Shown: positions 39,701 through 51,047 of the stretch, one piece after another
Position numbering within the stretch: the stretch's first letter is position 1
How the letters are laid out: every line of letters starts with the position of its first letter
Source: Tomocerus qinae
Taxonomy: Eukaryota; Arthropoda; Collembola; Entomobryomorpha; Tomoceridae
Assembly: GCA_020055645.1 (NCBI GenBank)
Contig: CM034549.1
Location: 22,527,930 to 22,591,929, forward strand
Length of the DNA stretch: 64,000 bases
Reading direction: 5' to 3'
Translations under genes and position numbers: made by a program
Notes under the pieces: model-generated
What the model was told of the DNA's origin: nothing
Database searches by the model: none
What the model saw: only the letters and a program-made list of their open reading frames with translations

Positions 39701-41963
39701 CCTTTATGTGATGTTATATAGGGCAAGCCATCTCAAGAAATGATATTAAATGTAGAAAGAGAAATGAACCTCTGAACTATATAGGTAATTCGTATTCGTA
39801 GGTAGGAAAGGCGCAAAATAGCTTACCCGAGCTCCAGTAATTTTGTTGACATAACAGAACTGCGACAGAGATTCATCCCAAACCTCCTGCCAGTCATCAG
39901 GTACAGACACTTTGCTTCCCCCACTAGTGCTTATATTTGCAGATTTATCTTTATCTTCTGACTCTTTGGCTGAGTTGATATGAGCTACTTCTTTCCCTAA
40001 AGATGCAGCAGCACAGTCTTGATTTCTAGAGTCTATTTGCTTAGCAATTGTCGCTACGAAACTTTCTTTGACTTTGGAATCATTTTGAATTTGCTGGTGG
40101 TTGATGCTGGAATTATTAATTTGATTGCCTTTCTTGCCAAAGCTAGAGACACTACATGCATCGTCCGTTTCCGAAAGATTGTCCAAAGACTTATCTAAAG
40201 AAGAGCCATGACCAGAAGTGTTACCTCTCCAACTCGACAAACTTTCATCACTCCTTCGAGAGGAATTTCGAGGGGGTTTCCAACTCCGTAACTTTGTTTC
40301 ACTGTTAAAATAGTAGTATCTTCTTAATTCCTCACTATGATATTCAGCCCAATTATCTGGCAGGATGCGGGTAGGTACTGCTGTGGGGGACGGAATTGGA
40401 GGCCTGGTATTCTCATTTGTTTTCATTTGTTTGGAACCCTGTTTTACAAATAAAATATACTTTTATGATACAACTTGCATATATACAAAGGAATAATTTT
40501 CAACCCATACCTGCATCTGGATTCGACATGGAGGAATATTTTCTATTTCTACAGTAGCTAAATATCCCAAAAATATTGTTTGAGTGTACTATAATATTTG
40601 CATACACTTTGCACATTTATTAATCAAATAGAAGAAACGTGTTCAATATGGACGAGGAATATTTCTCCTAGAATGACACGAGCAATAAATGAATGGTTGT
40701 TGTAGCAGAAAAATTTGTGATGGCTATAGATGAGCAATTAGAGTTAGGTATTTGGATACTGAATCGTTGGTTAGAATAGAAACGAGATCGAGGTTACAGT
40801 CTTTCACTCACTTGTGCAAAGAGTATAAATATTTTATGTCTATCTATTGGAAATATGGCCGAGTGATCTCTATTATTGCTATTCCTCCCACAAATGCAAC
40901 ACAATATTCTCAATATTAGTATCTCCATTACAAATAGTATGTTAGTATTTGCCTGTCTAACTGTCCAACTAAAGTACACAATAGATGTAAGCTACTGGTG
41001 CGACTACACTCTTGTAGGAGAAGAGCCTAAACTAGCAAACATACTCTACGTGAGATCGTGATGTCGAATTAAAAAGAGGATGTCCCAATTTATAACACAT
41101 GATAGCTCCTCGGATAAAATACACTCCATTATACTCTACAATCGGCATGAATCAACAAGCTAAAGTGAAACTGAATCCAAAAAGTGATACAAACAGCTTA
41201 CACTTACAGGTTGATTTGCTGTACCACCAACATCACGGGATGCCTCGGCTGTGTCCGTTGAGTGAGGATTTTGATCTGTTGATCCCTCGGTTTTTGGATC
41301 ATTATTATTATAGGCAGGATTACGGAAGCTGAGGCACTTGTTGATCACGGAAGCTTTTGAAAGAACACTATTACTTACAGAAGAATTTGACAATGAGGTC
41401 AGGTCAACAACAGACTCCGAAGTGATCCCTGGAAATACTATTTGTTTCGACAGCTCTTCCAAACTTGCAGACCAATTTTTTAATCTCGCCGCCGAAGATG
41501 CTGATGAAGAATTTGATTTGGAATGAATTCTGTGACTTGCCCTTGACCCCTCGTTTCGAGCAATCCCAGATTTGGCAGAGCCTGAAGAGTTCGTAGCGGC
41601 GTTTCCAGCTGATTTCAGTGTTGATGGCAAGGGGAAGACACTATCCGTGTAGTTATTATTTTCGTTCGAGGACTTCAAAGGTTGTTGTTGAGAAGCTTCT
41701 TCGATTATAGCTACATACTGAGCAGGCACAAAAAACGCTTTATTTACTCCAGGCCTGACAACTTTCCACCAATGCTGATTAGTTTTTTGCAATAAATGAA
41801 GAGTTTCTCCCTGAGTAATGGAAATCTTCCTCGTTTTGTAATCGTATTCGTAGTCGTAAGCTACACGCAACAGTGTATGCTTCTCACGATCTTTGTCCCG
41901 ATCCACTAAACTATGCTGCTGGTTTGCAGATTTTGTCGAGGATTTTGCTGTGAATGCAGACAT
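33762..41963 (-). CDS. ARHGAP9/12/15/27-type RhoGAP (SH3-WW-PH-RhoGAP)
   Basis: GTPase-activating protein for Rho-family GTPases at membranes. Exons in transcript order: 41208-41963, 39827-40438, 37456-37715, 36767-37190, 35979-36172, 35658-35871, 35375-35569, 35175-35283, 34929-35054, 34413-34588, 34192-34327, 33762-34039. All phases agree; about 1159 residues, longer than human relatives (about 730-890). SH3 at about 30-88 (AYDYEYD, QHWWKV, AFFVPAQYV) is the type found in ARHGAP12 and 27. WW1 lies at about 278-308 (LPDNW...RSWKPP). WW2 at about 431-456 (VPDDWQEVW...YVNKITGAR) loses its second Trp at the exon border. WW3 is in exon 4 (IPQWF...KSSWFLPVPG). Ser-rich linkers follow, then PH across exons 6-7. 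RhoGAP starts at about 967 with arginine-finger GIYRASGN (Arg about 1008) and NLAIVFGPTLMWP. The start ATG at 41963 is chosen because SH3 begins close to it, although the frame stays open upstream to about 42152. Exon 3 rests on phase fit only. Confidence 0.88.
37456..37715 (-). CDS. Probable exon 3 of the RhoGAP gene
   Basis: Listed separately because no domain supports it. The exon before it ends in phase 0 and the WW3 exon starts needing one base, so an exon of length 3n+2 is required. This segment, from acceptor GGATAG to donor GCAGA|GTAGTG, is 260 nt, open throughout and fits. It encodes a Ser-rich linker (HRRSLSESEIVALPDGSAG). A different small exon elsewhere in 37191-39826 is the alternative. 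Confidence 0.6.
37716..39826 (-). other. Long intron of the RhoGAP gene
   Basis: About 2.1 kb with no supported exon, RNA or repeat. It is the place to look for a micro-exon that would complete WW2. Confidence 0.5.
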
Positions 41964-44900
41964 GACGAAAATGTCGCAATAAGCAATATAATAATTAAAT
42001 AAAAAGTCCAACAATGATTCAATACTTTTCACTCTGCGAGTACGAGTTTGGCAAGAACCAATACTTATAATTAATACTATCTGTAGAATTGGTCGATCTC
42101 CAGTTATAACAATTTTAGGCTTGGAATCTAGAAGACCACATAAATATTTCATATCGTATCTCGTATATTATTATAAAATCTTTGTTTGCATTTTCCATCA
42201 TATTTCTTCGATAGCTGCTTATCTCTTCAATTCCCGTTTTCAAACATTATATATTTTCCTTTTCAATTAGTACTCTTACGGACGGTAAGACGCTCAGCTG
42301 CGGAAGGCTTAAAGGTACTTCTAGAGGCACTTTATTTCGAAATAAAACAACGCGAAGGCACTCTTTATGACCCACAGATAAAACCCAAAGAATTAAAAGA
42401 TTTACTTTTCCATTGTAATCCAAACAAATGCGGTTTTCGCGTTTCCCGTTTTACGACAGGCTGCATCTATAAATAAACAAGAAATTAAATGTTTTTGGCA
42501 CACAAACCAAACTTTTTGTGAACCTAACCAGACATAAAGTATTTTCTCTCTGAATATTGCTGGAACTCGTTTCAATACACAAAAAAAATTTGCTACTTTT
42601 GGGCTCAATTCTTTCAAGATTGTTGGAATCTACAGTCTAGCTAGATTTCCAGACCATCCTCAAGGTGATCTATTAAAACGCTAACCCAAAAATCTTTCAA
42701 ATTGGAATACACAGAATTTTCTTATTGAACCAATCCGTAATGGGCACCCATTTATGCAACATAAACATTTGTACAATTTCGTCAAATGCTATTTTATTGT
42801 GTGCATATGCATCTTATCTAATTAAAAGTAGTACAAAAGACTATATTTTAAGTAATTGCTACTTTGCTACACAAACAAAATCAGTAATGACTACTTTGAC
42901 TACACGAGCAGAACAAAGTAACACAAATCATACCGTCGGAAAAACAAGATTTTATACTAACATAATGATAATGAAGAACACAACAAAATTCAATAATTAC
43001 ATTATGCAACCCTACCATGCATTTGAGAATACAGCCTATACATAATATTAATTAAAGTGTATCAACTTACCAAAATGACTCATAAAATATTGCTAGGGAT
43101 AGCGAGTGAAGCCATTTTTCAGGCATGGTTAAAAGTGACAGGTCCACATAATAACCCATGAATCATGTAATGTGCCAAACAATATTTGCTTCTGTGTTTA
43201 GCTGGAGTCATACATACATTTTTAGCTACTTTCATTAGAGCTGCCTTCTGTTTCTTTGCAGGTTATTATGTTGGAGTACTCCATCCATGCGTGGGTAGAT
43301 TATGATTATACTGGTTCAGTTGTACTTTACAATTTACATTAAACAATCTTCGGTAGACTTATAGTATCAATGATGACACAATTTAAACGGTATAAAAACT
43401 TTGTTGTAGGAAGGATGAACTCGATAAATGCACTTTGAGCTTCAAAAGACGTTGGTGACCACGACCGGATGACCAAACTCAAAGCTAAGGATTGCGTAAT
43501 GCATCACGTAGCATAGATGGTTTTGTTAACAAAAAACCTACAAAAATAATACAAAATTAAAATAGGTACGCCCTACACAATTATAAATGTTGTTTACTAC
43601 ATCATCGCATATGTTGACACTGGGTTGTAAACCGTAATCTAGTTCAAGTTAGTCAGTTAGTGCAGCAGTACCGTTGTTCATTTAAGTAATCTTCATTTAC
43701 TACTTTTAGTAGTAGTATGTTACATACGTTTACAAAATGTTAGTCGGTCACAGCCACGAATTAATATACTAGAAATATTCAACTTAAAATGTTATGATTA
43801 TAGTCATCATAACTAATATCAGATGTTTGTATTTCGAAAAAAATATTTGTATACAATTAAATTCAGTCAGCTATATTTTGTTACCTTTATTAAGGATTAA
43901 GGGCTGTTATTTGTGTTTAATAAATTACCCTTCACAATTTCACATCAGCATTCGATTTTAGAATTTCCAATCCAAGAAAAACTGCACAGTCAACAGTAAT
44001 ATACTATTATTTAATTCGTTTTTTGTTGCTTCCTGTTGTTCTACTTTGTTTTCCGTTTGCACCTGTCACTTGTTTGGTCATTCTGTTCAAATAAGCTGTC
44101 AATTCAGTGCGCAATGTCCACTTGTCATGTAAGTAACTAAGTTGTAAATACAAACACCCAAAGTTGTTTCTAAACATTCAATTAAAGCACTTACAGAACA
44201 TAAAACGATGTAGCGATTGCAGTAAAGATTCACTCGAATGTCAAATTAGAATTTTAAGGCTAAATAGTAGAAATTCTGCAAATAGTTGTAACCACATTTA
44301 ATTGTATATAGTTTCACTTACGGCTTACTGTAAAAGGGGATTTAATAATGGCACTACGGATATCAACCACCATACCAAAATCCCCATCACTTAAACGAAC
44401 TCAACATAAACATACACTTACAGCACAATAGATAGGTACTTAACTGTATAATAAGCTGGTATATTTTATAGTGCTCTCATACTTCATATACCTCTTATTA
44501 TTGAAATATACAGGAGAAGAAGACAAGTATTTGAACTGTATGCACTACTGCATACTGAATACTGCGTGTACCGTATAGGTACTCACTACTTGTTACGTAA
44601 CTGTTTACTCTCTCATCTTTAACAACAACCCGCAGCTATACACGTCTCTTCTCTATGTTATTCATTTGTAGTAAATTGTAATAATACCTTGTCTACCTAT
44701 GTGCTTTTGTGTATGTGTGCTACTACTCCATACTCTCTGCCTATGTACCTACAGCCTTAATTTTATAATTCATGTGCAACCTACCATTCTCTTGAGTGTC
44801 TTGATCTTCATTCTATGTACTTCTACATCTAACTAGCCTCCTTGCCTTTATTTGCACCGCCTAAGTTAACTTAAACTGGGTATGAGATCAAGTTTCTGTC

Positions 44901-45124
44901 TATGCACACTCCTAAAACATATCATTTATATATATTTGGATGCATAATGAAAACCTGGACTTTTACTGTTTTATTTTCCATCGATTTAATTATGTGCATA
45001 TGGATGAGAGATGAGATTTACTTAACTTTTAGTAATCTACAATAGTACAATAGACCGTTACTTTTGTTATTTCTATTTCTCGAGCATCTTAGAAGACAAA
45101 ACATGATAAGAAACTGAAACTATG
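41964..45124. other. Region upstream of the RhoGAP gene, no gene seen
   Basis: Should hold the RhoGAP promoter and 5' UTR. A plus-strand frame at about 42270-42476 and an antisense frame at 42402-42617 show no family signal. The rest is AT-rich with no structure recognised. Confidence 0.5.
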
Positions 45125-45434
45125 TGGGATACTCTTGGGCATCTGCAGGTGCTCGAAAGTATCCAGATGTTATGATTCCGCTGCCACAGTCCTCTCTTTG
45201 TATTCGGAAGACAATGGATCATATGTTGCATTACAATGGACCTCCCACGTTGATTTGCTCGATTCGAAGTTTGCGCTGAAGTTAAGCCTTTGTATTGTCA
45301 TGAGAGGACTGTGGCAGCGGAACGGTATACCTTTGATCATTCTTCGAAAATATTAGGTTAGGTCTCCTCCAGGGTGCTCAATAGTATCCGGACCGGATAC
45401 TTATAAGTACCTGCAGATGGTCAAAAGTATCCCA
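45125..45434. mobile_element. Inverted-repeat element (about 310 bp), possible MITE
   Basis: Outer arms TGGGATACTCTTGGGCATCT at the left and the matching TGGGATACTTTTGACCATCT in reverse at the right, both continuing GCAGGT, differ at three positions in about 26. A second, perfect 21-bp arm pair lies inside (45176-45196 with 45302-45322, core GCTGCCACAGTCC), so the whole element can fold into a two-stage hairpin. No transposase frame and no confident target duplication. Confidence 0.75.
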
Positions 45435-45446
45435 GAACAGGAAACT

Positions 45447-45785
45447 AAATCCTGCACAACTATGTGAGACTAAATACTGCGCTGTGAGAACGATGTGAGA
45501 CTAAACACTTTGATATTTCCCATTGCAAGATTATGTCTCTAGAAAAATTTCAGCCATTTTGTATTGTAGGATTTAGTCTCACACCGTGAATTATTTTTTC
45601 ACAGCGCAGGCTTTAGTCCACAGAAGTAGATTTGAATGTCACAGTGCAGGATTTAATCTCCCACACCTATCGATTTCCCACAGCGCAGGACTAGTCTCAC
45701 AACATGTATTAATTTCCTACAACGCAGGACTTAGTTTTCCACATTGTGTATCACTCCCACACCGCGCAGGATTTAGTTGTACAAT
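45447..45785. repeat. Degenerate 40-bp-period array with inverted copies at its left end
   Basis: A core near GCGCAGGATTTAGTCTCACA recurs on the + strand with the AGG at 45568, 45608, 45648, 45687, 45727 and 45768 (spacing 39-41). To the left, two or three copies run in the opposite orientation (45447-45515, reading CTAAATCCTGCAC and TGAGACTAAATACTGCGCTG). It abuts the inverted-repeat element at 45125-45434. A plus-strand open frame across it is repeat-derived, not a gene. Confidence 0.85.
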
Positions 45786-48700
45786 ATTTCTGTATCCACT
45801 ATACGAAAGTATTATGTTATTTGTACAGACTCGTATGATATATGCATGCATAATACTGACATGCCACATTGTTTGTATTTGTACTGCTTGTATTATATGG
45901 TAGTTGGTAGGTAATTTAACATATCTTTTTAATTAACAACCTCTGACTATACTTCGAATTCTACGATAAGAGTTTTGTTTGGAGAGGGATGGTCAGAGTC
46001 GGACAAGCAGAATCAGTTATTCTTATAATGTTTGTACAATGTGTAGAGTAAGCACTCATCCATTCTGTATCGAAGCTACACGGCCTGTCTGTCTATGTAT
46101 ACCTACCAAACATTTCTACATGAAATTCCAATAACCATATTTGTTTGATTGCACGATAATAACATGACGATGATATTGTGGTCCTTGAGACTTCATTTCA
46201 TTTCTGCAAACCAAACGATGTGCTTCAATGTGCACAGTACATTACATACAAGCAACGAACCGAATACAATTGTTTTCATCTCTCTGCTCTGAATTCAGAA
46301 TTCAAGTCTAGTCTTCTCCGTCCTAACTTGCCCAGCCGTGAGGATCATTGTCATCGAAAGTATGTATTATATGTAGGTATTAGAATTCTTATACAGTCAA
46401 ATCAGGCCATCCTAAATCCATACGACGTGATATATGGGCCCACTGGGCGTTAATAACAGGTGATTCAATTTTACATGGATTTTGACTACCTATACTCAAA
46501 TGTATCTTTCACTTCGTCCTTACCCTCTTTTCTGTTACAATATTACGTAACTTTCTCCACCGAAATATCTCTATAATATAATCGTATACTGAAAAAAATC
46601 TTATTATAATTTCCCCGATACTTTATATTTAGTATCATTTACATTCAGCATACAGTAGTGACTTTGAGTTGTGTATGTAGTTAGTTTAGCTACAGTTGTT
46701 TTAGTGCTCCATATATTCACACAATTCAAACGGAGGATATTAATCGTAGAGAAAATTGTACAATTAGGCAAAATATTATTATTGCTTAAGTTGATTTTAA
46801 GGTCAGTGGGTGAGTGGACACTGTATTACAGGGTTTTAAATGCAAAGGGTGGAGACTATTAGTCATGGTGCAATCCTTGACTTTTACCATTCACCTAGAT
46901 GTACAAGTATGAAACTGCTATTACTGGGGAAATGTGGTACCGGCAGTGAAAGTTTTATAGAATACAATTACTATGATTTTTTAGGTCGTACTGTACTGAG
47001 GAGTAAAACTACACATAGTGACAACTATTTAAATTGTACTCATAAGTAATACTTGTTATATACCTCAAAGTAAAATTTTAAAAATGTTATTTAAAAGAGC
47101 TAATCTCTTTTAGGCTTATATGAATTGTAAATGTCCTCGAGACTGATAAACGATGTTATGGCTATTTAAACTGTTCTGCAGACAATGGAGCTTTGTTGAA
47201 GGCAACTTGTAGCAGCCGGATGTATTTTCCAGATGACTAAAAGATGTAAAGGTTTAATGTGATACAAAGGGAGACTTTATAAAATCCGCAACAGTAAATA
47301 CCCATAGGTAAAATGAGTAGCGCTGAAAATAATAGTAGATCTCGTTTTATTAGACTATTTTACTCCATTTTGCTGAAAGAGACGAGAAGAAATCTGAAAT
47401 CCTTGCACCTTGTTGGTGTCTTTAGACTTTTGACGGGAAGCCCTTTCATGTGTCATGACCATTAGGTAAATTAGGTATCTACAGCATGTACAATGTAGAT
47501 TATGGTGTAGTACAAAAGATCTGATAATGCACTATGGCGTGTCTGTCTGTCTGGTGGAACACAGAGTAGCTAATTAATGAACGAGAATGTCTACTCTAAA
47601 CTTTTCCTTCCTTGGGGCTTCCTAATACATTTCCTGTATTTTTGTTTACAGATGTACGAAACTTCCCTAAGAGTCACAATCAGTTAATTGGGCCATTCGT
47701 TTCCAAAATACTAATTAGTAATTTGAATGTCTGCACTATGCAGTTGTACAGTGAAAAACGGCATTGCTACAATCAAAGAAATTTAACCTTTAACTTCAAA
47801 GTCAGGGCTAGTACATCCATTTACCGAGCCATGCAATTACATCCTTAAGACATTTAATATTCAGGTAACATATCTTGCGAATTGCAAACAATGTATGTAG
47901 TAGTTTCATTGGAACGTGAGGTTTACATCCTCCAACTACGTTAGTTGGTGTTACACATTTTACACAAAACTCACCTCACGTGTAAAAATCTTTTAGCATT
48001 GAAGAAAATTTAATGAAATTTATGACTAATAGTTATTTAGTTAACTACAACTAGGATTAGGCAAATGCACAAACACATGTACGTGACATTACTACAATAA
48101 GATACAACAATCTCTGAATGTATCGTTCTAGTTTTCTCATACTAATTAGCTACACATAAAGTTTTCATTCACCTAATCAGCATCTTCACCAGAATTGTTA
48201 CCAAGAATTACAAACTTTTGGTGAAGCGAAGGACAGTGAAAAGAAAGAGGAGGAAAGGTGAAAGTGTCATGTTCGGAGAATATTAAATGCAATGTTTGGA
48301 AACATTATTATTTTAGTTCACGAAGCATTTAAATGGTGAAAGTACAACGAAAGGTTGGCAATATTGCACCCTGTAAAACTGTAGCCTATTATTTTTGCTT
48401 TCTATTTCCCACTCCATAATAAACTAATGGACCGGAAAGGATTTGTAAACCAGCGGTATTAATGGTAAAGGCAATTGTGACTGCCGTGTTATTAAACTTT
48501 TAGTGATGGCTATTAGTGGGAAACGGATATTTTTACAAGAAAAAGAGTAATGACTGTAACTAATTAAATATAACGGTAGCAATTACTACATCATCTTGAA
48601 TTTACCATTATCCTATTTATTGATGTGCTAAAAGCTTATACGTAAATGCTTTATTTTTAGCTTGGGAATATTGACTTATGTTGCTCATGACGTACTATCT

Positions 48701-51031
48701 ATGTTTGGCCAAAGAACGTTGATGTACCTTTCTTAGTAAATCTAACCGTAAATCAAAAAAAAACTTTGACTCATAAATCACAAGGAAGATAATGTAATTA
48801 AAGGTACCCCGTTGAAGGCAGCAAGAGTATAATGGGAGTATATAGCAAACTGATGTTTATATAAGCTTAAGAGTGATATATAGTAACTTGGACAAAGCGA
48901 AACCACTGAGTTAAGACCTACTACCTAATACCTACTACCTTTAATCTCGACAATTAATTATTAACGGTTGTTAAGAAATTTTATGTGTTAAAATTAGATA
49001 GCCGAGTTAAGATTTGCAGTAGCAAATAGGATGTTGTATATAGCTAATATTACACGATTTTATACTGCAGTAGAAGTAGATACTACCTAAACAAAGAGCA
49101 ACCAGTGCTCCGCAGTAAAATGGCGGTGGTAATGTACCTAGCTGTGAGAAAGTATGACAAATCTGTAGAAATATTGGATTAATTGTTTGTTGACTAGTAG
49201 ATGTGATAAATAGAAGGTAGTAGGTATAGGTTGGTTAAGAAGGGAGAGTAGTACATGCCATTAAACAATTGTTAATAGTTGTAGTATATGGGATGTGGTT
49301 TATATAGTAGCGGAAGTAGATGAAGAAGTGTATAAAGCCAGGAAAAGCAAAGGACAAGTAAATGTATAGTTTAGGGTCATTGGAAGAATGAAGAGGATGA
49401 GATGAAAAGTCCCCGTTTCCCACAAACCTTAAGCCATGGTGGAAAGTAGAAAGGAAACCACAAGAGGGTAGATCGCCGTCCACATGCAATAGAATGAGAT
49501 CACAACTAGTAGTACTTATCAAAGTACTTACTTATATTTACGAGAAACAGCTTTGACTGACTTATTTACTAGCGCGACAGCCTAATACTCGTAGAACAAA
49601 AGACAGAAATGAGAAATGAAGTTTTGTCTGCGGTCTCAATTCTCTGCATGTCAAAGTTGCGTGGAGAGAAGGGAAGTGAGGGCTTTCAGATTACGTATTA
49701 TTCATTTTATTGTCATGTATTCAATTGTAAGCAAGTTTTTGTGGGGCAGCAAGCATTACGGAAAGTTGTTACCAAAATATCTCTCCATCCTGCCCTCCAA
49801 CAACCTTATGTTCATTATTTTACCAATTTTATCAGGAGAAGTAGCTACGTCATCCGTAGATATAGAAATGCAGAATTGCAGAAACATTATACTTAGTAGT
49901 ACACTGTACATATTTATAAGTTGGGAGAATGCTAGGTCTCATTTTCCTTGTGAGTGACTAAAGCTTGTCTAGTCTTCTTCTCGTTTCTGTAATTGATGAT
50001 ACAAGTAACGGAACGTTATGCTATCAAGAAAAAGAGATTTTCCATTTACCAGAAATCAGCAAATAGATTTAGACCCTATCCGTCCAACAGTAAGAGTAAT
50101 TATACTCCTATCTCTAATTCCTATGCTTCACAAAAGAGAATTTTATAAGTAGGTTTGTTTGACTCCTATACTTCTCTCTGTCTAAGGAGAAAGTACATTT
50201 ATGTATAACATGAACGATGATATTATTACGCACAGTTTGCCTCCATTTCATTGTCCCTATTTCCAAAGGATTTGCTACGACTCTACGAGTTGCCCTGCTT
50301 TTATCCCACGTCATGCTATACAAGACTCTCACAAGGCACGCCTGCTTCAACTACACACTAAAATAGCTTACCATTCCTAGTATTTTCTTTGATAGAATAA
50401 GAATCAAAATAACATCAGAGTGACCGTCTGTTTTCTCCCATTCTAAAGAACTATACTCTTTTCTTCCAATACCGTATTCACTCTAATAAACTCTACACAC
50501 TCCTTGCTAATCTCGGAGTCTGAATCATTAAAGTGTTGATTTGTATTAATCCGGTCTAAACAGTTTAATACAGTTCAGTCATATCAAACAGATGAGCTAT
50601 TGGAAAAAATGTCAGTAATGCCATAATTATACCTCAAATAACAAATTCCCCGAAGTTGTTGACTGTTCATGGTAATCACAATTTAGGTGCAGATGAATAA
50701 ATTAGCTGTTACAAATTTGGTTTTTGCGTTGAATAACCATCCAAAATCCCATTAGAACATGTTTGTTGTTATTTTGGGTACTGCATTACTGGATGTACTA
50801 TCACAGAAATTTTGTCTTTGTTGGCACCTACAGTAAGGCGTTCTAATGCAATTCAAGATAACTACGACTACAAGTCCATGACCTCATAAGGGTATTTTTA
50901 TTATTTTTCTAGTATTTTGGTGGAATGGTGGATAAACAATTTTTCGTGCAAGGTGTGTCTGAAACAGTTGTAGATTTGACAGCTTAAAAAGTGTAATGGG
51001 GGTGTCTATTTCCGGGAGTACGGTGAGACCT

Positions 51032-51047
51032 ATATATATATATATAT
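51032..51047. repeat. TA dinucleotide repeat
   Basis: Uninterrupted TA units in a gene-free stretch. Confidence 0.7.

Noticed and set aside
42186-42476. Plus-strand frame with a hydrophilic segment (KVLLEALYFEIKQREGTLYD)
   Set aside because: No family match, no convincing start or downstream exon, and an antisense frame overlaps it. Probably chance.
45447-45785. CRISPR-like regular spacing
   Set aside because: Eukaryotic context, diverged units with no identical repeats and no unique spacers of constant kind; a degenerate tandem array explains it.
45586-45903. Plus-strand open frame with repeated HSAGF/HRAGF-like units
   Set aside because: It simply reads through the 40-bp array, whose units are not all multiples of three apart; repeat-derived.
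49609-49957. Two overlapping plus-strand frames of about 100 codons
   Set aside because: Overlap each other in different phases, no domain, no splice or homology support.
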